The notes beneath the pieces were generated by a model that was given only the letters and a program-made list of their open reading frames with translations, did no database searches and had not been told where the DNA came from. Shown here piece by piece: positions 17,540 to 27,455 of a DNA stretch of 64,000 bases. The stretch spans positions 806,337 through 870,336 of the forward strand of contig NZ_CP075169.1 in the NCBI RefSeq assembly GCF_016865525.2. The letters run 5' to 3'. How positions within the stretch are numbered: the stretch's first letter is position 1; each line of letters starts with the position of its first letter. The translations under genes were made by a program, and so were the position numbers. The stretch comes from Sodalis ligni (GTDB lineage Bacteria > Pseudomonadota > Gammaproteobacteria > Enterobacterales > Enterobacteriaceae).

Positions 17540-19116
17540 ATGCGATGGTCACTGGATGCACCCGTTTTAGCAAAACTCACCAACAAACATCTGATGCTGC
17601 TATGGGTGGTAATCCCGCTATGCCTTTTTGTTGTTTCATTAGTTGTAATCGGCGCTATCGCGCAGCACACACTGAAAAAAAGAGCCGATAACGACATTCA
17701 CAGCACGATAAAATTTATCGATACCATATTAGATGACGCCAGCGGCACGGCGGAAGAGGCGCTGACGCTGCTTGGACGGCCCTGCGGGGATGTGGTGGAT
17801 CAATTACGCATCATGAGCGTGAAACATTCCCTGGTGCGCACGGTGAATCTAATTCATAACAATGTAATTTATTGTGGCACGGTGCCCTTGACGCCGCACC
17901 TACAGCTGATACCCCATACCTCCGGCGACAACTCATCCGCGACTTCCATTCAATTTCACAATGGTACCGCTCTTTTTCCCAATATCGCCGTTATAATAAT
18001 GCATAAATACCGCGGCAACGACGGCGTCAGTACCATTATCGATACGCAGTATATGTCTTATATGATGAATATCGTCGGTACCGATAATCAGGTCATGGTT
18101 ATCATCGGCGATCAATTTTTGTCGCCGCTGGGCAAGCTGGCGCCGGTCAGCGGTCTGGTAAACGAGTATATTGGCGTTACAGGGCATTCGCAAAAGTATC
18201 CCTACAAGCTGCAGGTTAATATCTCCCGCCACCGCTTTTTTGACGATCTCCTCGATACTTACGGTGTGGTAGTGCTTTTTTTGGCGGTGGTATCGATAGT
18301 CACCTCGTTACTGATCCGCAATTGGCTCAAGGCGCTGACATCCATCAGGACCACGATGGCGCACGGATTAAAGCGCAGTGAATTCGAGGCTTTTTTTCAA
18401 CCTGTCATGGACGCGAAAAACAATTGTTGTACCGGTGTGGAAATCCTGGCTCGCTGGAACCATCCCACCGATGGAGTGGTTTCCCCGGAAGTGTTTATTC
18501 CCTTGGCGGAAGAGTCCGGCATGATCGTTCCGCTGACGCAGCAGCTAATGAAACAGGTTGCGGAGGTTGTGGCCAGAACGCCGGTTTTTTGGCGGGAAAG
18601 CTTGCATATAGCCGTGAATATCTCGGCGATTCATTTGCTAAACCTGCAGATCGTTGATGACTGCCGCGAGTTTTTACAGAGCGTGCAGGGCAAAAGATCA
18701 CCTTATTGCTTGAGTTGACTGAACGGCAGTCCATTGAAATCAACGACGTCACTTTGCAGGTTTTATCGGCTCTGCAAGAGATTGGTGTTCGTATCGGTAT
18801 CGATGATTTCGGCACCGGGTACTCCGGTCTTTCTTATTTAAGTAAAATGAATATCGATTTTCTTAAGCTGGATAAATCCTTTATCGCTATGATTGCGCTT
18901 GAAAGCACCACCAAGATCATCGTTGATGTGGTCATTGATCTGGCACAAAAGCTGAACATGCAGGTCATTGCTGAAGGCGTGGAGCATTTACACCAAAAAC
19001 AGTATTTGCTCGACAAAAAGGTTATCTTTCAGCAAGGCTTCTTATTTTCAAAACCTTTACCCATAGCTCAATTCCAACGCTATTTCAGTCAGGAGCATGA
19101 ACAGCGCAAACAATGA
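17540..19116 (+). pseudogene. CSS-motif/EAL cyclic-di-GMP phosphodiesterase, frameshifted
   Basis: The first part (17540-18718) encodes a membrane segment (about residues 18-45), a periplasmic CSS-like domain with the two spaced cysteines (GRPCGDVV and IYCGTVP, where the usual Cys-Ser-Ser is Cys-Gly-Thr), a second membrane segment (about 240-262) and the start of an EAL domain (GVEILARW, NISAIHL). The EAL domain continues in another frame from 18706 with LLELTERQ, IGIDDFGTGYSGLSYLS, LKLDKSFI and VIAEGVE, so the metal-binding Glu, Asp-Asp and Lys residues are all encoded. The break is in AAAA near 18691; one extra A restores the frame. Intact relatives (E. coli PdeB/PdeC/PdeD/PdeG/PdeN family) hydrolyse c-di-GMP under periplasmic redox control. 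The ribosome binding site is GAGAAGGGAAC. Confidence 0.85.
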
Positions 19117-19597
19117 GTGTATATTCATTCATGTTGATTGCATTCGTAACAGTATTGAAGAATAATCAATAACTCTTTGCAAGATGGCCGGAGTTAACAG
19201 CAATTGTGGGCATAACTTACTGAAAAAATATATTATTTTGAGCACCCGCCGCGTAAGGATTGATGATTAATTATTAGCAGATTATTTATTTTGGACTTGT
19301 CTGTTTTGTTTTTAATAGTAAGGTTAGTAAAAGATACTCTCATAATTTGATTGTGGCTAATTAATCCAGTATCTAACTCGTTATCAATCTAAATAATTTT
19401 TAAAAATTAATCAAACAATGAACTAAATTCAATTACATTTAGCACATTGAGTCGGCACAAGACAGTGCTATATAATGGACCGGTTATTAGCGGAAAAAGT
19501 AATAGCTTACATTCGTTTAAAATAATTAGCGTAAAAATTATAAATAGAATCATTTTGTCATGAAGATGAGTGGTTCATGATTCAAGGAGAAAAGTCG
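19117..19597. other. AT-rich intergenic stretch
   Basis: About 480 bp, strongly AT-rich (19240-19560). It carries the promoter region of the hydrolase gene that follows. TATAATGGACC near 19471 could be a -10 element. No coding frame is supported. Confidence 0.5.
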
Positions 19598-20471
19598 ATG
19601 GACATAGAGCGGCATACTGTTGTCTCCCAGAGCAATAAACTGGCGGTACGGTTATTTCCCGCACGTTGCGGGACCCCGTTTCCTGCGCCGGTAATCCTGC
19701 TTTGCCATGGCTTTTTTGGCATCCAGGACCTCCTGTTGCCGGTATTCGCCGACCTTTTCGCCGAGAACGGTTATACGGCGGTAACCTTTGATTACCGCGG
19801 GTTTGGCGACAGTGGCGGTGAGACCGGCAGAATTGTTCCAGAACAGCAGATCAACGATATTATCGCCGTGCCTGGAGTGGTGTAAAAACCGGCCGGATAT
19901 AGACGTGAAACGCATCGCGCTATGGGGAACCTCACTGGGGGGCTGCCATGTGATGGAAGTTGCCGTGCGGCGTCCTGAAGTGAAATGCATCATCAGCCAA
20001 ATGGGTTTCGCCGATGGAGAACAACTGGTGACGGGAGATATGGGCCATGATGAAAAAAAGAGATTTCTCAATACTATGGCGCGAATGGAACGGAAAAAGC
20101 GGCAATTGGGAAAAGAGCTGTTTGTGCCCATTAACAAGGTGATGACCGACGAGGAATCCCGCGTTTTTTTTGAAAAAAATAAAAATAGTTACCCTGCGCT
20201 GGATATCAAGGTGCCTTACATGACGGTGTGGGAAGCGATTCAATATCGCCCGGCCGCGGCGGCTGAGAAGGTCACCCAGCCGACATTGATGATTTTCGCG
20301 CAGAACGATAAAGTTATTGCGCTGGAGTACGGTTTGGCGTTCTATCAAGCCGTTGCGGCGGAGAAGAAATGCTATATACAGCCGAAGGCCGGCCATTATG
20401 ATCTCTTTGCCGGCAAGCATTTTTCGCAGGTGGCGGAGCGCCAGTTGCACTGGCTGCGTGAATATCTCTAA
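19598..20471 (+). pseudogene. Alpha/beta hydrolase (dienelactone-hydrolase/acetyl-xylan-esterase-like), frameshifted
   Basis: From the ATG at 19598 (AAGGAGAAAAGTCG upstream) the frame encodes a hydrolase N-terminus with the oxyanion turn LLCHGFFG and FDYRGFGDSGGE. It stops at 19885. The second half continues in another frame: LEWCKNRPDIDVKRIALWGTSLGG (nucleophile elbow GTSLGG), LMIFAQNDKV (acid Asp) and KAGHYDLF (catalytic His). Removing one C near 19868-19873 joins them into a roughly 291-residue protein with a complete catalytic triad. The family includes small esterases and quorum-signal or xenobiotic hydrolases, and the substrate cannot be told. As given, the gene is broken before the nucleophile. 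Confidence 0.82.
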
Positions 20472-20605
20472 ATGGCATAAACACCCGCTGCCGCCTCGTT
20501 GCCACCCGACGAACGGCGCAATGCGCCGGTCGCCGGTTTTAATTTTCCGCAGCGGTCGCATTTGTCAAACGCCCGTGGGACGCCTGACCATAAACCTCAA
20601 CGGGA

Positions 20606-20902
20606 TCAGTACAGGTTTTTAAGTATGGATACTTCCAGGGGTTTCACCGTAAGCAACGCCAATTCATCTACCATCGTTTTAATATGTGCGGACTGGCCGT
20701 GCTTAGCCAGGATCTCATTGCTGGCCCAATGTTCGACGAAGATAAAATGTTCGGGGCGGTCTTGATCCTGATGAAGCTGATATTTCAAACAGCCCTCTTC
20801 CTTTCGCGTCGCTTCGACGCAAGGTTGGGTAACCGCTTTGATAGCTTCGGCACAGCCCGGTTTTCCTTCGATTACGGCAACTACATGGATATCGGTGGAC
20901 AT
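20606..20902 (-). CDS. Antibiotic-biosynthesis-monooxygenase (ABM) family protein
   Basis: This 98-residue single-domain protein of the ABM fold, related to quinol monooxygenases such as YgiN, shows MSTDIHVVAVIEGKPG, the central EEGCLKYQLHQD and FIFVEHWAS with HGQSAHIKT. Members oxidise quinols or small aromatic substrates without cofactors, or detoxify reactive species. The start at 20902 has AAAGGAGAAGTCA upstream, a strong site; 20 in-frame upstream codons are rejected. It is convergent with the hydrolase pseudogene. It is distinct from the YgiN gene at 1986 (different length and low identity), so the window has two ABM proteins. Confidence 0.82.
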   Translation of the reverse strand: MSTDIHVVAVIEGKPGCAEAIKAVTQPCVEATRKEEGCLKYQLHQDQDRPEHFIFVEHWASNEILAKHGQSAHIKTMVDELALLTVKPLEVSILKNLY

Positions 20903-21277
20903 TGACTTCTCCTTTATTAAGGCGACTGACCCGGTTCCAACGCCGGGGCAATGTATTTTCACTTTCCAATATACTCCATTGAATAGCGTAGCATCATACC
21001 ATCAGGATTTTTTGCGAACCCTGGTTCCGGATGCCATGAGCTTGCGGGCAAGCCGGGAACGTTACCATAATAGCGTTAACGGCCGCCGCGGTTTCGTCTA
21101 TTTATTTTAAAGAAAAAATTACGGTGCGCAGTATGCTAAAATATTAATTTCCTTCCCGATATTCAGGGACTTGAATATGATGTTGTTTGCTCAGGATGAA
21201 TTTATTTTCAGCGCATTTTGTTTCAAGGTGTAAATAAGGCTTGTCAGCTGAGGTGAGTCGACTAGGATCAAACATAA

Positions 21278-21310
21278 CGGTTGTTTAACCATTCTATGAT
21301 TAAGCAACCG
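21278..21310. promoter_or_regulatory. Inverted repeat upstream of the KGG gene
   Basis: CGGTTGTTTAA (21278-21288) faces TTAAGCAACCG (21300-21310), 11-base arms with one mismatch, about 75 bp before the start of the KGG stress gene. It could be an operator or part of its leader. No regulator is assigned. Confidence 0.35.
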
Positions 21311-21385
21311 GAGATGATAGATAGTTATTTTTATTAAGAATACTATGTATTACGGCATGAACTTTAACTCACTCGGAGGTCTCTG

Positions 21386-21567
21386 ATGGCTACTCATCGT
21401 GGCGGTTCAGGTAATTTTGCTGAAGATCGTGAAAAGCGTCCAGCGCAGGCAAGAAAGGCGGCCAGCACAGCGGCGGGAATTTCAAGAACGATCCGCAACG
21501 CGCAGCTGAAGCCGGTGAAAAAGGCGGCCGCAACAGCCATGGCGGCGGAAGAAAACCTGCCCGGTAA
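21386..21567 (+). pseudogene. KGG-repeat stress protein (YciG-like), frameshifted
   Basis: The start MATHRGGSGNFAEDREK is almost the E. coli YciG N-terminus. After codon 17 the main frame turns into Ala-rich sequence without family similarity. Read in the next frame, the DNA gives the expected continuation: SSAGKKGGQHSGGNFKNDPQ, then EAGEKGGRNSHGGGRKPAR, with the repeated KGG motifs and a stop at 21565-21567. One missing A in GAAAAG (21431-21436) explains the shift. The intact 60-residue protein would be a small hydrophilic stress/motility-associated factor of the KGG/GsiB type. The frameshifted reading can be continued to 21607, but that is not a known protein. The ribosome binding site is CGGAGGTCTCTG. 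Confidence 0.85.
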
Positions 21568-21682
21568 TCGGTCGGGAAATATGAATATGCAACAGCCACA
21601 TAATTAAGCTTCGTTTAGTTATCCGGACGGCAATCATCCTGATGGATAGCGCAGCCTAATTATAGGGTCGCCATAGCTGATA

Positions 21683-21712
21683 ACTGTCGGATTAATCTCC
21701 GGCAGTTTTTTT
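21683..21712 (+). terminator. Rho-independent terminator after the KGG gene
   Basis: ACTGTCGGA, loop TTAATC, TCCGGCAGT and a run of seven T residues (21706-21712). One G-T pair in an otherwise complete nine-base stem. Position and orientation fit termination of the KGG transcript. Confidence 0.8.
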
Positions 21713-21917
21713 ATGTGTTGATAAAATAAAACCAAATAAGGGAATTAATTATTTAATGCAGATAATTTAAAGGCCGCCATAGCCGAATGATTGCTGATGA
21801 ATTCGCCGCTCAGGCATCCATGACTGTTATTAAAATAACGTGCACCGAAACGTGGAAAACGCGATACTGGGGATTGATGGGATAACATTATTTGGCCAGA
21901 CTGGAGGGATAACCCCA

Positions 21918-22277
21918 ATGAGCAACATTACCCTTTATCATAACCCTGCTTGCGGCACCTCCCGCAATACGCTGGCGCTGATTCGCCAGCAGGGATATGA
22001 ACCCACGATCGTTGAATATTTGAAAACGCCCCCTGACCGGGAACAATTGGCAAAGCTGATTGGCGATATGGGCATCCCGGCGCGCGCGTTGATAAGGACC
22101 AACAACGACATCTATGAGCAGCTCGGTTTGGCGGAGGAGCGCTGGAGCGATGAGCAGCTGATTGATTTTATGGTGAACAATCCGATTTTAATCAACCGTC
22201 CTATCGTTGTCACCCCGCTGGGCACCCGGCTGTGCCGTCCCAAGGAGCGCGTGCTGGACATTTTACCCCATGGCTGA
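21918..22277 (+). CDS. arsC: Arsenate reductase (glutaredoxin-dependent)
   Basis: ArsC reduces arsenate to arsenite with glutathione and glutaredoxin. The 119-residue thioredoxin-fold protein has the active-site loop HNPACGTSRNT with the catalytic Cys (residue 11 or 12), the arginine in LIRTNND, and the NRPIVVTPLGTRLCRP segment with two further arginines that bind oxyanion. The start ATG at 21918 (MSNITLYHNP) has GGAGGGATAACCCC upstream; the 26 in-frame codons before it are rejected. No arsR, arsB or acr3 is adjacent. Stand-alone genes of this type (arsC/yfgD-like) are common and may serve general redox functions rather than a full resistance operon. Confidence 0.9.
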   Translation: MSNITLYHNPACGTSRNTLALIRQQGYEPTIVEYLKTPPDREQLAKLIGDMGIPARALIRTNNDIYEQLGLAEERWSDEQLIDFMVNNPILINRPIVVTPLGTRLCRPKERVLDILPHG

Positions 22278-23028
22278 GCAGTCGGGACAACTCGGTAGGG
22301 CATCTGTCAGGTCCGCTAATGATTAGTTTTTGAGCGAACTCACAGAATTCACATCCGGCGGCGCGGCGTGCTTGTTAAATTTCCGGTCTCGCTTCATTAT
22401 CGTAACCCGTACTTGGTTTCAGATTGTCAGCTAACTAAAACCTAAATCTCCTGTTTCTATTGCCCTGGCAGTGGCGGACAAGCGGTTTAGGTTTTTGCTT
22501 TATACTACCTGATTAAATCCGAGAACAATGACGTCAATATGACATGGTATGAACAATGTTAAATTGTGCTATCCGCGGGCCGTATCTCTTTTCCCTTATT
22601 CCATATCGTATTTAATCCTGTTTTATCCCTGCGGCCGCATAAGCGGCGGTAAAACGCCATTGGCTTGTTTTTATGTTGAAACGACCGTTTTTGTCGACGT
22701 TTATGCCGGATTATTTCTTTTGGTCAGTGGTTTATTGGGTTTTGTTAAACATTTATTAAAATTCACCTAATAAGGGCAGTAAAGCAGTGTTAATGCCTGA
22801 AGTTGGTGCATAAAAATACCCGATAGGGGCGTCAGGGAGTGACAAGACGATAAATTTCTATTTAAATTATTGATATAAATCTTATTTTTAGATATTCCCT
22901 CTTTGGCACGGCCTGTGCTTGATGTGGTTATCCCGCTGACGCCAGCACCATGTTTGTCTAAAGAGTAACAGACAGCCGCTGCCGGTGAGGCCGATCCCTA
23001 GACAGCTCACTTTATCGAGGCGCTTAAA
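22278..23028. other. Intergenic stretch with a long inverted repeat
   Basis: About 750 bp with no convincing gene. Nine-base arms AAACCTAAA (22438-22446) and TTTAGGTTT (22486-22494) enclose about 39 bases and are followed by T-rich sequence, resembling a structured RNA or terminator. A hydrophobic 73-codon frame at 22549-22770 has no ribosome binding site or family signature and is not called. Confidence 0.45.
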
Positions 23029-24021
23029 ATGGAAATTCAAAAACCCTACCTGTTGTTTCTGGCTGATGCCCACGATCGGCTGGCGGCAAAAGTCGCCACC
23101 GGCATTCGCTACTGGCATCCGGAATATTGCGTCGGTCAACTGAGGATGGCGGGTTGCCAGGTGGATTGCGAACTGCCTGATCTGGATATAGACGCCGCCG
23201 CGGCCAAAGGCGCCAAGACGCTGGTGGTGGGAGTGGCCAATCGCGGCGGCGTTATCAGCGAAAGTTGGGTGGCGCTGCTGCAACAGGCGCTGGAAAGGGG
23301 CATGGATTTGGCGGCGGGATTGCATAACCGTCTGTCCGATGTGCCGGTATTGAAAGAGACCGCCCGGCGCCTGGGGCGCAGCCTGTTCGACGTGCGCCAC
23401 ACCAGCGCGGTCCTGCCGGTGGGCAGCGGGCGTAAACGCAGCGGCAAACGCCTGCTGCCGGTGGGTACCGATTGCTCCTGCGGCAAAATGTATACCGCCC
23501 TGGCCATTGAAAAGGCGCTGCTGGCCCGTGGGCAAAAGGCGACTTTTCGCGCCACCGGCCAGACCGGTATTCTGGTAAGCGGCGCGGGCATCAGTATCGA
23601 CGCGGTGGTGGCGGATTTCATCGCCGGCGCCGTGGAAGTGCTGGCGCCGGACAATGAGCCGGACCATTGGGATGTGATAGAAGGGCAGGGCTCGCTGTTT
23701 CATCCCTCCTTCGCCGGGGTAACCACCGGTTTGATTCACGGCGCCCAGCCCGATGCCCTGGTGTTATGCCACGAGCCCACGCGTACCGCCATGCGCGGGG
23801 TGGATTATCCGCTGCCGGATTTGGCGGATTGCATGGCGCTTAACCTTCAGATGGCGCAATTAACCAATCCCCTGGCGCGTTTTGTCGGCATCTCCATCAA
23901 TAGCGCGCATCTGTCCGAGCCGAAGGCGCTGGAGTATATGGCGGACCTTGAGCGTCAATTCGGCCTGCCGGTGGCGGATCCGTTCCGCCAGGGCGTAGAC
24001 CGTATCATTGATAATCTTTAA
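23029..24021 (+). CDS. dgcN: D-glutamate N-acetyltransferase family protein DgcN (DUF1611)
   Basis: This 330-residue protein has the two-part DUF1611 layout: an N-terminal Rossmann-like domain (about residues 1-130, VVGVANRGG) and a C-terminal P-loop-like domain (about 140-330) with GTDCSCGKMYTALAIEKAL, DVIEGQGSLFHPSF and LCHEPTR. In marine Proteobacteria DgcN N-acetylates D-glutamate, and DgcA (a dipeptide-epimerase homologue) then racemises it on the way to L-glutamate. Here no dgcA is present. Instead a D-amino-acid aminotransferase begins at the stop codon (TAATG overlap) and a Liv-type transporter follows. The pairing points to D-amino acid use, but the exact substrate is inference. Confidence 0.78.
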   Translation: MEIQKPYLLFLADAHDRLAAKVATGIRYWHPEYCVGQLRMAGCQVDCELPDLDIDAAAAKGAKTLVVGVANRGGVISESWVALLQQALERGMDLAAGLHNRLSDVPVLKETARRLGRSLFDVRHTSAVLPVGSGRKRSGKRLLPVGTDCSCGKMYTALAIEKALLARGQKATFRATGQTGILVSGAGISIDAVVADFIAGAVEVLAPDNEPDHWDVIEGQGSLFHPSFAGVTTGLIHGAQPDALVLCHEPTRTAMRGVDYPLPDLADCMALNLQMAQLTNPLARFVGISINSAHLSEPKALEYMADLERQFGLPVADPFRQGVDRIIDNL

Positions 24022-24038
24022 TGGGGCGGGAAAATAGA

Positions 24039-24914
24039 ATGACCAGAACCGTTTATATCAACGGCGACTTTGTGCCGGAGTCTGAGGCAAAAATATCCAT
24101 TTTCGACCGCGGCTTTCTATTTGCCGATGCGGTATATGAAGTCATGGCGGTATTGAACGGCAGATTACTGGAAAATGCCGGCCATATCGCGCGCCTTGAG
24201 CGCTCCTGCCGGGAACTGAAGCTGCGGCTGCCGGTGACCGCCGCCGCCCTGGAAGCTATCCAGAATAAGCTTATCGCCGTTAACCAGCTGCGGGAAGGAG
24301 CGATATATCTGCAGTTAAGCCGCGGCAGCACCGGCGATCGGGAGTTCGATTTTCCGCAGGCCGAGGTGGAGCCGACGCTTTTGTTGTTTACCCAGGCCCG
24401 CCCGGTTATCGACAACGTCAAGGCCCGAACCGGGATCCGGGTGGTGACGGTGGAAGACATCCGCTGGCATCGCCGTGATATTAAAACCGTCGGCTTACTG
24501 GCCCCCTGCCTGGCGAAAGAGTACGCCCACAGCCAGGGCGCGGACGACGCCTTCCTGGTGGAAGACGGTTTTATAACCGAAGGCAGCTCTTCCAATGCCT
24601 GGATCGTCACCGAGCAGGGCACGTTGGTCACCCGGCAGCTCAGTACGGATATCTTGCACGGCATTACCCGCCGATCGCTGCTGGCACTGGCGGCGCGTCA
24701 CGGCATCCCGTTTGAAGAACGCCCCTTCAGCGTTGAAGAAGTTTATCGCGCCGGCGAGGCATTTATCAGTTCCGCGACGTCCTTTATCTGGCCGGTGGTG
24801 GAAATCGACGGCAAACCCATCGGCGGCGGCAAGCCCGGACAGGTCACCCTGGCTTTGCGCAATATCTATGTGGAAATGGCGTTGGCAGCCACCGGCAACA
24901 GCGCAGGCGGCTGA
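24039..24914 (+). CDS. D-amino-acid aminotransferase (class IV PLP)
   Basis: This fold-type IV aminotransferase has about 291 residues. Typical elements are YINGDFVPESEAKISIFDRGFLFADAVYEV at the start, the Schiff-base lysine in RRDIKTVGLLAP (about residue 146), the PLP glutamate in FITEGSSSNAWIV and the phosphate-binding GITRRSLLALA. The FLFADAVYEV phrase and the RCDIK-like motif favour the D-alanine/D-glutamate aminotransferase group over branched-chain aminotransferases. It would interconvert D-amino acids and 2-oxo acids, giving D-glutamate from 2-oxoglutarate or the reverse. Two starts are possible. The ATG at 24021 overlaps the dgcN stop. The ATG at 24039 gives the normal family N-terminus (MTRTVYINGDF) and is preferred. 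It is translationally coupled to dgcN. Confidence 0.85.
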   Translation: MTRTVYINGDFVPESEAKISIFDRGFLFADAVYEVMAVLNGRLLENAGHIARLERSCRELKLRLPVTAAALEAIQNKLIAVNQLREGAIYLQLSRGSTGDREFDFPQAEVEPTLLLFTQARPVIDNVKARTGIRVVTVEDIRWHRRDIKTVGLLAPCLAKEYAHSQGADDAFLVEDGFITEGSSSNAWIVTEQGTLVTRQLSTDILHGITRRSLLALAARHGIPFEERPFSVEEVYRAGEAFISSATSFIWPVVEIDGKPIGGGKPGQVTLALRNIYVEMALAATGNSAGG

Positions 24915-25310
24915 GTGCGGCACATCCAGGAGTGAAATTGATTGTGATGTTTGTCGGGTTTGTTACTCGTACTTTGTACGGCGCGACAAATTCTGACCTT
25001 TAATTATCGTGCCGGGAGTTTGAGGTGCGAATGGGCCGTGGTATCGCTTATTGTGAATCTTGACGCACCGTTTTAATGCAGGCGCCTGCCTAATGGATTG
25101 TCTTTTAGACTATCTGCGGTAGGGATATCACCCGCTATAGGCGGTGCCCGCCAAAGTGGCAGAAATATTGCTTACTTAGAATGCTATCGTTTCCACCATC
25201 GCCAGGATTCGGCTTTATCCCGGCGAGTTCATGGGTTGTACGTTTTTGCTTTTGGATAACGGGTCCGCGCCGCTGGCGTATTGCTAAAAACAGTATAAAG
25301 GAACCAGATA
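24915..25310. other. Intergenic stretch between the aminotransferase and the transporter operon
   Basis: About 400 bp without a gene. Near 24951-24992 an interrupted inverted repeat (TTTGTCG...CGACAAA with an inner GTAC/GTAC pair) may end the dgcN transcript. The rest probably holds the promoter of the substrate-binding-protein gene. The strength of either cannot be judged. Confidence 0.4.
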
Positions 25311-26429
25311 ATGTCATTAAAACTGCTGAGAACTCCGCTTTCCGCTGTGCTTATCGCCTGCCTGGGCACGGCCTTTGCCGCCCATGCCGATGTGGTTATC
25401 GGCGTCGCCGGCCCCTTCACCGGGCCCAATGCCACCTACGGGGATCAATATTGGCACGGCGCCTCGCAGGCGGCGGCGGATATCAATGCTGCCGGCGGCA
25501 TCAAGGGGCAAAAAATTACCCTGGTGCAGGGGGATGACGCCTGTGAACCGAAACAGGCGGTGGCCGTCGCCAACCGTTTGGTGGATGAAAACCATGTCGC
25601 CGCGGTGGTGGGGCATTTTTGTTCTTCCTCCACCATGCCGGCGTCGGCGGTGTATGACGAGGCCGGCATTATCGCCATCACACCCGGATCCACCAATCCG
25701 CAGATCACCGAACGCGGCCAGACCGCCATGTTCCGTATGTGCGGCCGGGACGATCAGCAGGGCCTGGTGGCCGGCAATTACATCATTGATAAGCTGAAAG
25801 CGAAAAAAGTGGCCATTATCCATGATAAAGATACCTACGGTCAGGGATTGGCGGACGCCACCAAAGCGCAGCTTAACAGCCGGGGCGTGAAGGAAGTGAT
25901 GTATGAGGGGTTATCCCGGGGCGAAAAGGATTTCAACGCGCTGGTGACCAAGATCCGCTCGGCGGATCCGGACGTGGTGTATTTCGGCGGCTGCCATCCT
26001 GAAGCCGGTCCGCTGGTGCGCCAGATGCGCGAACAGGGCGTGAAGGCCACCTTTTTCTCCGGCGACTGTATTGTCACCGCCGACATGGTGACCGCCGCCG
26101 GCGGTCCGCAATATACCAAGGGCGTGTTGATGACCTTTGGTAAAGATCCCCGTGAAATCCCGGACGGCAAAGCGGTGATTGAAAAATTCCGCGCCGCCAA
26201 GTTCGAACCCGAAGGTTATACCCTCTACTCTTATGCCTCGGTCCAGGCCCTGGCCGCTGCCTTTAACGCCGTCGGCGTCGATTCCGCCAAGGCCAGCGCC
26301 TGGCTGAAATCCCACCCGGTGAGTACGGTCATGGGGCAAAAAACCTGGGACAGCAAAGGCGATTTGAAGGTCTCCGATTACGTGGTTTATCAGTGGGACG
26401 ATCAGGGTAAATATCACGAAGTCCCGTAA
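25311..26429 (+). CDS. Branched-chain-amino-acid-type ABC transporter, periplasmic binding protein
   Basis: This 372-residue LivJ/LivK-family protein (type I periplasmic binding fold) has a Sec signal peptide (MSLKLLRTPLSAVLIACLGT, then AFAAHA, cleavage after about residue 26). The mature protein starts DVVIGVAGPFTGPNATYG and has the family ligand loop GHFCSSSTMPAS, with Cys residues placed as in E. coli LivJ (DDACEPKQ and HFCSSS). Later come VAIIHDKDTYGQGLA and VVYFGGCHPEAG. An extra cysteine (GDCIVTAD) is unusual. Binding specificity of this family ranges over Leu/Ile/Val, other amino acids, amides and aromatic acids; the neighbours dgcN and the D-amino-acid aminotransferase make a D-amino acid a reasonable guess. 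The ribosome binding site is AAAGGAACCAGATA. Confidence 0.9.
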   Translation: MSLKLLRTPLSAVLIACLGTAFAAHADVVIGVAGPFTGPNATYGDQYWHGASQAAADINAAGGIKGQKITLVQGDDACEPKQAVAVANRLVDENHVAAVVGHFCSSSTMPASAVYDEAGIIAITPGSTNPQITERGQTAMFRMCGRDDQQGLVAGNYIIDKLKAKKVAIIHDKDTYGQGLADATKAQLNSRGVKEVMYEGLSRGEKDFNALVTKIRSADPDVVYFGGCHPEAGPLVRQMREQGVKATFFSGDCIVTADMVTAAGGPQYTKGVLMTFGKDPREIPDGKAVIEKFRAAKFEPEGYTLYSYASVQALAAAFNAVGVDSAKASAWLKSHPVSTVMGQKTWDSKGDLKVSDYVVYQWDDQGKYHEVP

Positions 26430-26526
26430 TCCGCCGCTGAACGCCGACAAGCCTGAGTTCCATGGGGACTGTGCCGGATGTCCGGCGCGGCGACCATGGG
26501 ATAACCGGTTCAAACGAGACTGCTGA

Positions 26527-27444
26527 ATGATGGATGCTACCTTTTTGCAACAAATGCTTAATGGTTTAACGCTTGGAGCGGTCTATGGTCTGATCGCCAT
26601 CGGCTACACCATGGTGTACGGCATTATCGGCATGATTAACTTCGCCCACGGCGAAGTCTATATGATTTCCGCCTATCTGTGCGCCATCGCCCTGGCCCTG
26701 CTCTCTTTTTTCGGCCTGCATTCGTTCCCCCTGCTGATTCTCGGCACCCTGGTGTTCACCATTGTCGTCATCGGCGTGTACGGCTGGGTTATCGAGCGTA
26801 TCGCCTACCGGCCTCTGAGGAATTCCACCCGCCTGGCGCCGCTGATTTCCGCCATCGGCATGTCCCTCATCCTGCAAAACTATGCCCAGATCAGCCAAGG
26901 GCCGCGCCAGCAGGGTATTCCCACCATGATGGACGGGGTATTTAAATTCACCCTTGGCGGCGATTTTGTTCAAATCACCTATACCAAGGTTTTCATTCTG
27001 GTGGCCTCCCTGGCGGGGATGCTGGCGCTGACTTACCTTATCGGCCATACCCGGCTCGGGCGCATGTGCCGTGCTACCCAGCAGGACCGTAGAATGGCGT
27101 CGATGCTGGGTATCAACACCGATCGGGTGATTTCCCTGGTGTTTGTTATCGGCGCCGCCATGGCCGGGCTGGCGGGGGTGCTTATCACCATGAACTACGG
27201 CACCTTCGACTTTTATGCCGGCTTTATTATCGGCATCAAAGCCTTTACGGCCGCGGTGCTCGGCGGCATCGGCTCGCTGCCGGGGGCCATGCTGGGAGGA
27301 CTTATTCTCGGCGTGGCGGAAGCGCAGTTCGCCGGCATGGTCAACTCCGATTATAAAGATGTGTTTTCATTTTCATTATTGGTGGTCATTTTGATTTTTC
27401 GTCCGCAGGGCCTGCTTGGCCGGCCCATGGTGGCCAAGGTATAA
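26527..27444 (+). CDS. livH: ABC transporter permease, LivH type
   Basis: This 305-residue inner-membrane permease has about eight hydrophobic segments. The opening LNGLTLGAVYGLIAIGYTMVYGIIGMINFAHGEVYMI is the LivH signature, and the cytoplasmic coupling segment GRMCRATQQDRRMASMLGI (the EAA-like loop contacting the ATPases) is intact. With LivM it forms the transmembrane channel. livM starts eleven bases downstream and the four remaining genes run on the same strand. The symbol follows family position, since substrate is unproven. Start ATG 26527 (MMDATFLQ). Confidence 0.9.
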   Translation: MMDATFLQQMLNGLTLGAVYGLIAIGYTMVYGIIGMINFAHGEVYMISAYLCAIALALLSFFGLHSFPLLILGTLVFTIVVIGVYGWVIERIAYRPLRNSTRLAPLISAIGMSLILQNYAQISQGPRQQGIPTMMDGVFKFTLGGDFVQITYTKVFILVASLAGMLALTYLIGHTRLGRMCRATQQDRRMASMLGINTDRVISLVFVIGAAMAGLAGVLITMNYGTFDFYAGFIIGIKAFTAAVLGGIGSLPGAMLGGLILGVAEAQFAGMVNSDYKDVFSFSLLVVILIFRPQGLLGRPMVAKV

Positions 27445-27455
27445 AGGGAGCTTGT

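Noticed and set aside
22549..22770. Hydrophobic 73-codon frame between arsC and dgcN
   Set aside because: No ribosome binding site, no family pattern; could be chance in an intergenic stretch.
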